Shown: in pieces, positions 47,675 through 55,826 of the stretch
How positions within the stretch are numbered: position 1 is the first letter of the stretch
Layout of the letters: the number at the start of each line of letters is the position of its first letter
Assembly (NCBI GenBank): GCA_964599875.1
Contig: CAZRHE010000007.1
Location: forward strand, 1-64,000
From: RGIG4097 sp964599875
GTDB lineage: Bacteria > Bacillota > Clostridia > Christensenellales > CAG-917
Direction of reading: 5' to 3'
DNA: 64,000 bases
The notes under the pieces: model-generated
The model's database searches: none
What the model was told of the DNA's origin: nothing
What the model saw: the letters and a program-made list of their open reading frames with translations, nothing else
Position numbers and translations under genes: made by a program

Positions 47675-48952
47675 TTAAATATTTTCGAGTGCTTGTTCTA
47701 TATCTGCGATAAGGTCGGCGGAGTTTTCAAGACCGCAACTCAAACGGATGAGGTCGGGAGAAATGCCCGCCGCTTTGAGTTCCTCGTCGTTCATTTGACG
47801 GTGAGTCGCGCTTGCGGGGTGCAAACAGCAACTGCGCGCGTCCGCAACGTGGGTTTCGATTGCGATGAGTTTGAGATTCGCCATGAATTTTTCAGCCGCC
47901 GCTCTTCCGCCTTTGACGCCGAAACTGACGACACCGCAAGTGCCGTTAGGGCAATACTTGACCGCTTCTTTGTGATACTTATCCCCTTCGAGTCCGGGAT
48001 AGACCACCCATGCGATACGAGAGTCGTTTGCGAGCCATTTCGCGACGGTTTGACCGTTTTCGGTGTGACGTTGCATTCTGACGTGCAAACTTTCAAGTCC
48101 GAGATTGAGATAGAAAGCGTGTTGCGGAGATTGTATGGAGCCGAAATCTCTCATGAGTTGCGCGGTGCATTTGGTGATAAACGCGCCCTCTTTGCCGAAT
48201 TTTTCCGCGTACGTGATTCCGTGATAACTGTCGTCGGGAGTGGTGAGCCCGGGGAATTTATCCTTATGCGCCATCCAGTCGAATTTGCCAGCGTCGATTA
48301 TTGCACCGCCTACGCACGCTCCGTGACCGTCGATATATTTAGTGGTCGAATGGGTGACGATATCCGCGCCCCACTCTATAGGACGGCAATTGACGGGAGT
48401 TGCAAAGGTGTTGTCGATGATGAACGGCACGCCGTGACGATGCGCCGCGTTTGCGAATTTTTCGATATCGAGAACCGCGAGTGCGGGATTTGCGATGGTT
48501 TCGCCAAACAACGCTTTGGTGTTGGGACGGAACGCAGCGTTAAGTTCTTCTTCGGTGCAATCGGGTGCGACGAAAGTGAAGTCGATACCCATTTTCTTCA
48601 TGGTGACTGCAAAGAGGTTGTAAGTTCCGCCGTAGATTGCCGAACTTGCCACGACGTGGTCGCCATTGTTCGCAACGTTGAACACAGCGTAGAAGTTTGC
48701 CGCCTGACCCGAACTCGTGAGCATTCCCGCCGTACCGCCTTCGAGTTCGGTGAGTTTCTTCGCGACGTAATCGTTGGTGGGGTTTTGAAGTCTGGTATAG
48801 AAATATCCCGACGCTTCGAGGTCGAAGAGTTTTGCCATTTCGGGGCTCGAATCGTACTTGAACGTCGTGCTTTGCACGATGGGGATTTGTCTGGGCTCTC
48901 CGTTAGACGGAGTGTAGCCGCCTTGCACGCAAATGGTATCGATGTGTTTCAT
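47675..48952 (-). CDS. metY: O-acetylhomoserine aminocarboxypropyltransferase (sulfhydrylase)
   Basis: A 425-residue Cys/Met-metabolism PLP enzyme forming homocysteine from O-acetylhomoserine and sulfide (or methionine from methanethiol). PLP Lys is in THSTTKYIDGHG (near residue 207); SSGQAANFYAV and the YTRLQNPT motif near the N-terminus are typical of MetY rather than cystathionine lyases. Its product route matches the acetyl-type metA downstream. It follows smpB by 20 bases. Confidence 0.94.
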   Translation of the reverse strand: MKHIDTICVQGGYTPSNGEPRQIPIVQSTTFKYDSSPEMAKLFDLEASGYFYTRLQNPTNDYVAKKLTELEGGTAGMLTSSGQAANFYAVFNVANNGDHVVASSAIYGGTYNLFAVTMKKMGIDFTFVAPDCTEEELNAAFRPNTKALFGETIANPALAVLDIEKFANAAHRHGVPFIIDNTFATPVNCRPIEWGADIVTHSTTKYIDGHGACVGGAIIDAGKFDWMAHKDKFPGLTTPDDSYHGITYAEKFGKEGAFITKCTAQLMRDFGSIQSPQHAFYLNLGLESLHVRMQRHTENGQTVAKWLANDSRIAWVVYPGLEGDKYHKEAVKYCPNGTCGVVSFGVKGGRAAAEKFMANLKLIAIETHVADARSCCLHPASATHRQMNDEELKAAGISPDLIRLSCGLENSADLIADIEQALENI

Positions 48953-48972
48953 ATTTACCTCTTGTCTTTCGA

Positions 48973-49425
48973 CTATTTAAAATTGTATTCTTTTTTTATG
49001 CGGTCGATTTTTCTATCCTCTTCCCTTCTCTTTATGGATTCGCGTTTGTCGTGAAGTTCCTTGCCTTTGCAAACACCGATTTCCACCTTGACGAGAGCGT
49101 CTTTGAAGTAGACTTTGAGAGGGACGAGGGTATATCCTTTTTGTTCGACCTTTGCTTTGAGTTTTCTTATTTCGCTTTTGTTGAGCAAAAGTTTTCTGTT
49201 GCGTTTTGAATCCGCGTTATAGTAACTGCCCATTTTGTAAGGAGCGATATGCATACCCACTACGAAAACCTCGCCGTTTTTGATTACGGCGAAACTGTCG
49301 CGGAGATTGACCGCGCCAAGACGCACGGATTTGACCTCGCAACCGACGAGGACTATCCCTGCTTCATAAGTATCTTCGACGAAATAGTCGTGATACGCTT
49401 TTCTGTTTTCGGCAATAAGTTTCAT
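48973..49425 (-). CDS. smpB: SsrA-binding protein
   Basis: A 150-residue OB-fold protein that escorts tmRNA to stalled ribosomes. The hallmark segments are N-RKAYHDYFVEDTYEAGIVLV, GCEVKSVRLGAVNLRDSF and the basic C-terminal tail (GKELHDKRESIKRREEDR). The tmRNA gene itself is not visible in this window. Confidence 0.97.
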   Translation of the reverse strand: MKLIAENRKAYHDYFVEDTYEAGIVLVGCEVKSVRLGAVNLRDSFAVIKNGEVFVVGMHIAPYKMGSYYNADSKRNRKLLLNKSEIRKLKAKVEQKGYTLVPLKVYFKDALVKVEIGVCKGKELHDKRESIKRREEDRKIDRIKKEYNFK

Positions 49426-49458
49426 AATTCCTTGATTTTCGACAGTCGAGCACGAATA

Positions 49459-49497
49459 TAAAAAAACGGCTCCGATTGAATATTGAATCGGAGCCGT
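49459..49497 (-). terminator. Terminator of secG
   Basis: Twelve-bp stem ACGGCTCCGATT / AATCGGAGCCGT with an 8-base loop, followed on the minus strand by TTTTTTT. Confidence 0.9.
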
Positions 49498-49510
49498 CTG
49501 CTGATTTCAG

Positions 49511-49840
49511 TTACGCTATGGTTGCGACCACGAATGCGATTACGGCGCAGACGATGATGAACGCAAAGAGTGCAAACGTCACTTTTTTCAATATGCCTTC
49601 TTTGCCTTTCGCCTTATTCTTGCCATAATACGTATCGGATGCACCGGTGATGACTCCGACGTTGTCTTGAGTTCCTTTTTGCATCAAAACGATGACGATC
49701 ATTGCGATTGACGCGATCATCATCAATATCATAAATGCCATTGTGACAGCATCTCTGACGTCCTTGGGTATAGAACCGCCGGGATTGTCGCCGACGAAGG
49801 ACGACGCCGCCAATACGCTGTAGAAAAACGAATTAAGCAT
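49511..49840 (-). CDS. secG: Preprotein translocase subunit SecG
   Basis: A 109-residue two-helix membrane protein that assists SecYEG protein export. The helices are MAFMILMMIASIAMIVIVLM and VTFALFAFIIVCAVIAFVVA; the loop VLMQKGTQDNVGVITGASD is the SecG signature region (family: LLQxGKGxxxGxxfGG). The N-terminus is longer than usual by about 25 residues. It has its own promoter and terminator. Confidence 0.9.
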   Translation of the reverse strand: MLNSFFYSVLAASSFVGDNPGGSIPKDVRDAVTMAFMILMMIASIAMIVIVLMQKGTQDNVGVITGASDTYYGKNKAKGKEGILKKVTFALFAFIIVCAVIAFVVATIA

Positions 49841-49858
49841 TTTTTACCTCCAAAAAAT

Positions 49859-49897
49859 TTACTATGTGATTTTAGCATAGTAAGAGCGATTTGGCAA
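49859..49897 (-). promoter_or_regulatory. secG promoter with inverted repeat over the -10 box
   Basis: TTGCCA (49897-49892), 17 bases, TAAAAT (49874-49869). An inverted repeat TTACTATG / CATAGTAA with a 9-base spacer (49859-49883) spans the -10 box. Confidence 0.7.
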
Positions 49898-49977
49898 GCA
49901 AAAACAATAAATTGTTTAAATCCGTGATTTTTTCACCTTTCCGCCGGCAGTCGAATATACTGGACGAGGAGGCGAAT

Positions 49978-50454
49978 ATGCAGAAAATTTACGGCAGCGA
50001 ACTGCCCTATCCCGAAATCGTCGTCGAAAAGAATATCCCCGACAGTAAACTTCTCATGCCCTCGTACGGCGGCCCGTCGGGAGAAGCGACGGCAATCATG
50101 ACTTATTCCTTTCAACGATTCATAACCGAAAACGACGAATTGGCGTCCGCTCTCATCGGAATCGCGATAACCGAAATGAAACACTTCGAACTCCTCGGCG
50201 AGTGCATCTATCGTCTGGGCGGATATCCGATTGTCGGCGGACGCACGTACTGGAACGGAAGTTTCGTCAACTACACCCTCGACAAGCGAAAATTCCTCGA
50301 ACAAAATATCATGGCGGAAGAAACGGCGATTCTAAACTACGAAAGGACCATCCTCAACCTTTCCCAAGAAAGCGTCAAATTGTTGCTTGAAAGAATAATC
50401 CTCGACGAAGAGGTGCATATCAAGATTTTCAAAGAACTTTTGAACGGCTTATAA
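49978..50454 (+). CDS. Ferritin-like diiron/manganese protein (rubrerythrin/CotJC-type)
   Basis: A 158-residue four-helix protein with two E-x2-H motifs (EMKHFELLGE and DEEVHIKIF) plus Glu in GEATAIMTY and AEETAILNYE, the full ligand set of a dimetal ferritin-like centre. The layout resembles the manganese-catalase/CotJC-like and rubrerythrin groups; it lacks a rubredoxin domain. Likely protects against peroxide or stores metal, but the exact reaction is unknown. GAGGAGG five bases before ATG 49978 sets the start; the frame runs back to 49891 without a Shine-Dalgarno. Divergent from secG. Confidence 0.8.
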   Translation: MQKIYGSELPYPEIVVEKNIPDSKLLMPSYGGPSGEATAIMTYSFQRFITENDELASALIGIAITEMKHFELLGECIYRLGGYPIVGGRTYWNGSFVNYTLDKRKFLEQNIMAEETAILNYERTILNLSQESVKLLLERIILDEEVHIKIFKELLNGL

Positions 50455-50458
50455 ACAA

Positions 50459-50482
50459 ATTCGACGCTTTAAGCGGTCGAAT
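50459..50482. terminator. Hairpin between convergent ferritin-like and phosphatase genes
   Basis: ATTCGAC-GCTT and AAGC-GGTCGAAT pair with one bulge and a very short loop, five bases after the ferritin-like stop. U-tracts are weak (AATTTGTTTAT on the minus strand), so this is a probable but not certain shared terminator. Confidence 0.5.
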
Positions 50483-50510
50483 AGTGCCGTTTAACCGTCG
50501 AATTGCGTCG

Positions 50511-50960
50511 TTATTGCTTTTGCATTTCTTTTGCGAGGTTCATTATATAAGGACACGCGCGCGCGAGGTCCTCCCCGACTTTGCGATAAACGTCCATATC
50601 GAATCCGTAAGGGTCGTCGACTTCGTATCCCAATAATCTTTCGTCGGATAAAGAAAAAGTTTTGTCCGCGCAATCGAATTTTTCAACGACTTTGTCGCGG
50701 ATTCTGTCCGTCATCGCGATTATCAAATCGCTGTCGTCTACGAGAGATTTAGATATAAGTGCGGACAGGTGCGCTTTCGGCTCGATTCCCCTTTCTTTCA
50801 AAACCGCGACCGAGTTTTCGGACATGGGTTTCAAATGGTTCATGAGTCCCGCGCTTGCGACTTCGCACTCGAAGTCGTTCTCCTGCACGTAAACTTCGAA
50901 AAGTCTTTCGAGAAGAGGACTTCTGCACATATTCCCTACGCACACGAAAGTTATTTTCAT
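50511..50960 (-). CDS. Low-molecular-weight protein-tyrosine phosphatase family protein
   Basis: A 149-residue LMW-PTP with the P-loop C-x5-R as VCVGNMCRSP at residues 6-15 and the general acid in VDDPYGFDMDVY near 114-125. Members act on phosphotyrosine or phosphoarginine (YwlE). In Bacillus ywlE also sits near the Sua5 gene ywlC, so arginine-phosphatase activity is possible. It starts one base after tsaC and is the last gene of the yqfC operon. Confidence 0.9.
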   Translation of the reverse strand: MKITFVCVGNMCRSPLLERLFEVYVQENDFECEVASAGLMNHLKPMSENSVAVLKERGIEPKAHLSALISKSLVDDSDLIIAMTDRIRDKVVEKFDCADKTFSLSDERLLGYEVDDPYGFDMDVYRKVGEDLARACPYIMNLAKEMQKQ

Positions 50961-50961
50961 A

Positions 50962-51942
50962 CTACACGATAACGTTCGACGCGGCTTTCAGCACCCTGTT
51001 CATTACGGAAAATTCCATGCCGTTTCCGTGCAATTCTTCCACGATGATTTTGTCGTAAATATTCTCCGCTTTTCTCAACGCGGAATAGATATTGCGCGCG
51101 TAGTCGTCCGCGGTGATTCCGAGGTCGATTATATTTCTATCCCCCGTCTTGTCGCGATATACGTCCCTAAACACGAGGACGGGATTCTTCCCCTCGCCTA
51201 CGCTCTTGTCGTATTCCGCGACGGCGTGGTCGACGTTTTCCGCGACGACGGTTTCGACTTTTGGAGCATAGTGCGTATACTTCATCCCCGGCGACTTCGC
51301 AATTTTTATGACTTTGCCGTTTTCGGACACGTCGCCCACGATTTCAGAAAGCATTTCGGCGGTTATCGCACCGGGACGCAAAATGGTGGGCGTATCCGTC
51401 GTCAAATCGAAAACCGTGCTTTCAATCCCGACCGAGCAAGGACCGTCGTCGAGAATGAGTTCAACTTCCCCGTTCAAATCGTCGTAGACGTGCTCTGCCG
51501 TCGTAGGCGAAACGTGTTTACTCTTGTTTGCGGACGGTGCGGCAAGGGGTGCGCTTTTCGAAATAAGTTCGCGAGTATAGGGATTCATCGGCATCCTGAT
51601 TGCGACGGTTTCTCCCCCTGCGGTCACGATATAAGGTATCTTATCGCTCTTTTTTAGGATGACGGAGATAGGTCCCGGCATATATTTTTCCGCGATTTTA
51701 TAGAACGTATCCGGGATTTCGGACGCGATTTCCGCCACTTGATCGGTTGAAGAGATATGCACGATAAGCGGGTTATCCTGCGGTCTGCCCTTCGCGACGA
51801 AGATTTTTTTCACCGCGTCAGCGTTGAAAGCGTCCGCACCGAGTCCGTATACGGTTTCGGTGGGAAACACGACCAAGTCGCCGTTTTTGATGATTTCAGC
51901 CGCACGGTCTATTCCGTCCCGCGCTTTCACGATTTCCGTCAT
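50962..51942 (-). CDS. L-threonylcarbamoyladenylate synthase (YwlC/Sua5 type)
   Basis: Makes threonylcarbamoyl-AMP from threonine, bicarbonate and ATP for the t6A modification of ANN-decoding tRNAs. A 326-residue Sua5-type protein: YrdC domain to about residue 205 (FPTETVYGLGADAFN, KGRPQDNPLIVHI, PLAAPSANKSKHVSPT) and the Sua5 domain after GMKYTHYAPK. It overlaps the lipoprotein gene upstream by 4 bases. Symbol in the literature: sua5, ywlC or tsaC2. Confidence 0.95.
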   Translation of the reverse strand: MTEIVKARDGIDRAAEIIKNGDLVVFPTETVYGLGADAFNADAVKKIFVAKGRPQDNPLIVHISSTDQVAEIASEIPDTFYKIAEKYMPGPISVILKKSDKIPYIVTAGGETVAIRMPMNPYTRELISKSAPLAAPSANKSKHVSPTTAEHVYDDLNGEVELILDDGPCSVGIESTVFDLTTDTPTILRPGAITAEMLSEIVGDVSENGKVIKIAKSPGMKYTHYAPKVETVVAENVDHAVAEYDKSVGEGKNPVLVFRDVYRDKTGDRNIIDLGITADDYARNIYSALRKAENIYDKIIVEELHGNGMEFSVMNRVLKAASNVIV

Positions 51943-53750
51943 TTCAGTTTGTACACCGCAAAGGTGTCGTTTTCAGAGTATTTCGCAAACACGAACACGT
52001 CCGTGGGACTACCGTCGGGCGCGTAAAGCAAACTGCCTTTCAGCATATTCGCTTCCATTATGACGTTTTTCTCGACGTTTGCGTTGAAGTTTTTGATGCC
52101 GAAATAGGAAACGCCGTCCCTCGTTTCGGTGAACATATAGCAACCCAACTTGTAAATGCTGGTTTTAGAGGTTGTTTTCGCCATATCCGCAAAGGGCTTG
52201 GAATTGTCGCTCATCGCTTCCACGACCTTTCCGTCCTTTGAAAGAAGGACTTCGGTGCCGTTGAGGGTCGCGATCGTATAATATCCGAGGAAGGGAGTTA
52301 TGCTCGAATACTTGAAATCCGCAACTCTTTCGCCGTCCGCGGTGTATGCGCCGTAAACGACGTCCCCGCTTGCGTTGGTGGCGGACGCGACTATCATCCC
52401 TTGATTGTACGCCGCGGAATTTACGCTGATTGATTTGTCTTCGAATATGACGTTGCCGTTTGCGTCAACCGCGCGAAGTCCGCTGGTAGGAAGGGGCACG
52501 ACGCCCACTCCGTCCACGAAAGACAATGCAAGGTCGAAATAGGAAACGTCGTCCGCTTCCTCTTTATTCGAGCCGCTTATGCCGAGATTGCCCGAAAGGG
52601 AGCAAACGATATTGAACTTCTCGTCGAGGATGAATTGGTCGTAATATCCGTTTTTGTTGGAATCCACGATTATGCAATAGGTCGCATAGTAATATCCGTC
52701 TTTGAGTATCGCGCTTGCAGAAATCCCCGTGCGCTCGGAGCCGTAATATTTATTGGACAGGTTGAGGAAGTAATAGTCCGCCTCGAACGCCTTTCTCGAA
52801 TCCGAATTTGCGTCGTATATATAGCGATAGACCATATAGTAGTCGCCGTTGTAGAAATAAGTGAAATCGGCGTTTTCGTCTTCTTCTCTATCGACGAGCC
52901 AGTCTTCGTGAATGAAGAATTTGCCGTTTCCCATATAGGTGATTTCGTTGTAATACTCATCTTCGCCGTTGTCGTAATAGGAGCCGTATTCGGTGCCGTC
53001 GTAGTTGACGACTTCGTTTGCGGAGGTCGGGATTTTGAATATTCTTGACACGTCCGTGCTATCTTCGGTCGTATCCGTCGCGACGACGTAATCCTTGTCG
53101 AATCCCGCAAGTTTCGTGACGTCCGCACCCGCGTTTTTGATTCTTACGACGGGTCTACCCGTAGAAATGCGATAAATCGTCGTATAACTTTTGTTCGAAG
53201 TTGCGTTTTTGTCGAAATTGGGATTGACTGCGATGAGGTCTTCGGACAAAACGTTGACCGCTTTATCTATAGTATCGCTGCTGCCAAGTCCCGAAATCAC
53301 TCCTCTTGCGATGATTATTCTGCCGTTCGTATCGAAAACGGATACGTCCCCGTTGACGTCCTTGACGACTATGACGCCGTTTTTCACTCTCAAAGCGTTG
53401 ATTGCAAGGTTTTCAGGGAACATGACGTCGCTTGCGCCGAATTTCATAACGGTGAGCAAGGTGTTGTCGCCGATGGTCTTTTTGAGCACGAAAGCGTCGA
53501 TCGAGTCGAGATAACCGCTATCCGAATTTTTGTATGCGTTGCTCGACTTTCCGGGTGCGTAAAGTTCCCAGCCCTCGGGAAGCGCGGATATAACGGTTTC
53601 GTAAGTCGTAAACTCACCGACCGACGAATTATCTTTGTAGATATCCAGAAGATTGGTCGGGGCGTCCTTGTCCTTATTGCAGGCGGTCAGCCCGAAAACG
53701 AAACATAACGTGAGTAGCGTTGCGATGACGAGTGTTGCGATTTTTTTCAT
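51939..53750 (-). CDS. Large lipoprotein of unknown function
   Basis: A 603-residue secreted lipoprotein with signal peptide and lipobox: hydrophobic run IATLVIATLLTLCFVFG then LTAC, Cys24. The rest is acidic and beta-rich with repeated segments of the type VDANGNVIFED, VFDTNGRIIIARG and YTADGERVADF, which suggests a beta-propeller or WG-repeat-like fold, but no family was recognised. It is held inside the recO-tsaC operon by 4-base overlaps on both sides. Confidence 0.75.
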   Translation of the reverse strand: MKKIATLVIATLLTLCFVFGLTACNKDKDAPTNLLDIYKDNSSVGEFTTYETVISALPEGWELYAPGKSSNAYKNSDSGYLDSIDAFVLKKTIGDNTLLTVMKFGASDVMFPENLAINALRVKNGVIVVKDVNGDVSVFDTNGRIIIARGVISGLGSSDTIDKAVNVLSEDLIAVNPNFDKNATSNKSYTTIYRISTGRPVVRIKNAGADVTKLAGFDKDYVVATDTTEDSTDVSRIFKIPTSANEVVNYDGTEYGSYYDNGEDEYYNEITYMGNGKFFIHEDWLVDREEDENADFTYFYNGDYYMVYRYIYDANSDSRKAFEADYYFLNLSNKYYGSERTGISASAILKDGYYYATYCIIVDSNKNGYYDQFILDEKFNIVCSLSGNLGISGSNKEEADDVSYFDLALSFVDGVGVVPLPTSGLRAVDANGNVIFEDKSISVNSAAYNQGMIVASATNASGDVVYGAYTADGERVADFKYSSITPFLGYYTIATLNGTEVLLSKDGKVVEAMSDNSKPFADMAKTTSKTSIYKLGCYMFTETRDGVSYFGIKNFNANVEKNVIMEANMLKGSLLYAPDGSPTDVFVFAKYSENDTFAVYKLK

Positions 53751-54445
53751 ATTTGCTCCGTAAAATAGTGTTTGCTCGTTTTAAGACCGAGTAGCGAGTA
53801 CGCCGCGTCGCTCAAAACGAGATTTGCATTTGTTTTTAGCGTTGAGGGAATATCCGCGTTTTCACCCGCGAGATATCCTCTCGTAATTTTGTCTATAACC
53901 ACTCCGTCCTGCCCTGAACAGTGCGGGCAAACTATCCCGTCCTTTTCGGAGAAAGCGCAGTCCCCGTCGAGAACGCATTTGCAGGAGTTGCACGTCGTGA
54001 AGTCGAGGTTGTAACCGTTGTCGGCAAGCGCGTGAAGAAGAAATCTTGTTATTCCGTCCTCCGCCGCCAAGTCTTCGTACGCCATTCCTTTGAGAATTTC
54101 TATCGCGTGCAAGAAGATTTTGGGCTGACTTTCGGGGGACAGTTTGTTAAGCGCGTCGAGCACGTACGCCGCCGCATAGTACTTCCCTATGTCGAGCACG
54201 ATAGGACTGAAAGCGTCTATCTGCGAACAATCCGCGACGACGTATCTGCCGTCTTTACCCGCAAGCATATATTCCCCGAAATTCAAAGGCTCCGCCGCAT
54301 AGCGCAGTTTCGCTTTGGGTTTAAGGCATCCTCTTGCGGTGGCGGTGATTTTTCCCTCTTCGAGAGATACGAGAGTCAAAATCATATCCGTTTCGCGATA
54401 ACGCACCGCGCGAGTGACGATAGCGGTAACTTTTTTTGCTTCCAT
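53747..54445 (-). CDS. recO: DNA repair protein RecO
   Basis: Loads RecA at gaps with RecF and RecR. A 232-residue protein with the N-terminal OB fold (VTAIVTRAVRYRETDMILTL), the helical domain and a zinc-binding C-x2-C...C-x2-C set (TCNSCKCVLD ... VCPHC). ATG 54445 overlaps the era stop codon (TAATG). The frame extends 21 codons upstream into era, but these do not match RecO. Confidence 0.93.
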   Translation of the reverse strand: MEAKKVTAIVTRAVRYRETDMILTLVSLEEGKITATARGCLKPKAKLRYAAEPLNFGEYMLAGKDGRYVVADCSQIDAFSPIVLDIGKYYAAAYVLDALNKLSPESQPKIFLHAIEILKGMAYEDLAAEDGITRFLLHALADNGYNLDFTTCNSCKCVLDGDCAFSEKDGIVCPHCSGQDGVVIDKITRGYLAGENADIPSTLKTNANLVLSDAAYSLLGLKTSKHYFTEQI

Positions 54446-55353
54446 TACTTTTTGAGGTCCTTCACGTCGTAACCGAGTTCGCGCATAAGATAGTCGCTGT
54501 TTCTCCAATCCGCTTTGACTTTCACGTACAAAGTGAGGAACACTTTTTCGCCCGTAAGGTCTTCGAGGTCTTTTCTTGCGCCGCTTGCGATTTCTTTGAG
54601 AGTATTGCCACCCTTTCCGATTACAATCGCTTTGTGTGACGCTCTTTCGACGACTATATCCGCGTCTATGTCGTATATAGGCTTATCCTCTCTCAACTCG
54701 AACTTGTTGATATACACGCCGATTCCGTAAGGGATTTCCTTATCGAGAAGATAAAGTGCCTTTTCGCGAATGATTTCCGCCGCCATAAATCTCATGGAAC
54801 TGTCCGTGAACATATCTTCGGGGAAAAATCTCTCTCCCTCGGGGAGCATATCGAACAACTCATCGATAATCGGCTCCAAGTTTCTGTTCTTTTTCGCGGA
54901 TGCGGGGACGACCGCCTTTATAAACGGGAATGCCGTGAGTTTTTGCAAACAGTCGAGCATGGTTTGTTTGGTCACCGAGTCTTCCTTGTTGAGAATGACG
55001 ACGAGGTTATCTCTTTCCGCGTTTTTCTCCAAAAACTCGTAATCTTCTTTCTGAATACCCTTTGCGGCGTCTATGACGTACAAAATGCCGTCCACGTCTT
55101 TCATTCCCGCTTCGACGGATTTCATCATATATTCTCCGAGATGGTTTCTCGTTTCGTGAATCCCCGGAGTGTCGATAAAAACCATTTGATATTCTTCCCC
55201 GTTCTTTTCGCCGTTGACGATTCCGAGGATCTTATTTCTCGTGGTTTGCGGACGCCAAGAAACTATGGCGACTTTCTCCCCGACGAGAGTGTTGATGAGT
55301 GTTGATTTGCCCGCGTTTGCAAGCCCTGTGATGCATATAAATCCTGATTTCAT
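54445..55353 (-). CDS. era: GTPase Era
   Basis: Binds 16S rRNA and guides 30S maturation. G1 GLANAGKSTLINTLVG, G2 TTRNKILG, G3 DTPGI, G4 LNKED; the C-terminal KH domain contains AIVIGKGGNTLKEIASGARK near residue 245. Length of 302 is normal. It lies 5 bases after ybeY and abuts recO. Confidence 0.97.
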   Translation of the reverse strand: MKSGFICITGLANAGKSTLINTLVGEKVAIVSWRPQTTRNKILGIVNGEKNGEEYQMVFIDTPGIHETRNHLGEYMMKSVEAGMKDVDGILYVIDAAKGIQKEDYEFLEKNAERDNLVVILNKEDSVTKQTMLDCLQKLTAFPFIKAVVPASAKKNRNLEPIIDELFDMLPEGERFFPEDMFTDSSMRFMAAEIIREKALYLLDKEIPYGIGVYINKFELREDKPIYDIDADIVVERASHKAIVIGKGGNTLKEIASGARKDLEDLTGEKVFLTLYVKVKADWRNSDYLMRELGYDVKDLKK

Positions 55354-55358
55354 ATCTT

Positions 55359-55826
55359 TTATCTGTATAAGTGCACACTATTCATAATTTCCTTTTGTAG
55401 CGGCATCATAATTTCTTCGTCCGCCTTTTCCACATGGTCGAATCCGAGTAAGTGCAAAAGTCCGTGGCAAGTGAGAAATCCTATTTCTCTTTCGTACGAG
55501 TGACCGTATTCGATCGACTGTTCTACAGCGCGTTTTCTGCATATCATAAGACTGCCGAGCATAACTTTGTTTCCGTCGAAGTCGTCATCCGAAAAGTCGT
55601 CTATGCTTTTAGGGAGCGTCATCTTTTCAAAGTACGGAAAACTCAACACGTCCGTGACCGAATCCACTCCTCTTTGTTCGCGGTTGAAAGTCCTTATGGT
55701 TTCCTCGTCAACGACGTCTATATCCGTCACGAAAAAGTTTTCTTGGTTAAGCCTTTCGAAAACCGCCTTTTCGACCGCTTTCATCAGTCGTTTTTCTTTG
55801 AATTTGACTCCGTTTAATCTTATCAT
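55359..55826 (-). CDS. ybeY: Endoribonuclease YbeY (rRNA maturation factor)
   Basis: A 155-residue zinc endoribonuclease for 16S rRNA 3'-end processing. The catalytic HGLLHLLGFDH motif (family H-x3-H-x5-H) is near residue 123; TDVLSFPYFE is the conserved N-terminal segment. ATG 55826 overlaps the pgpH stop by 4 bases. The frame continues upstream to 55925 within pgpH, but the family starts here. Confidence 0.95.
   Translation of the reverse strand: MIRLNGVKFKEKRLMKAVEKAVFERLNQENFFVTDIDVVDEETIRTFNREQRGVDSVTDVLSFPYFEKMTLPKSIDDFSDDDFDGNKVMLGSLMICRKRAVEQSIEYGHSYEREIGFLTCHGLLHLLGFDHVEKADEEIMMPLQKEIMNSVHLYR

Noticed and set aside
47507..49054. 515-codon plus-strand frame opposite metA-metY
   Set aside because: Spans two real genes in antisense and crosses their boundary; not a credible gene.
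48953..49425. SAM riboswitch before metY-metA
   Set aside because: Only 20 bases separate metY from smpB, and no riboswitch-like fold or terminator/antiterminator pair is visible.
48900..49520. tmRNA gene next to smpB
   Set aside because: No tRNA-Ala-like ends or tag-peptide frame was found near smpB; the gene must be elsewhere.
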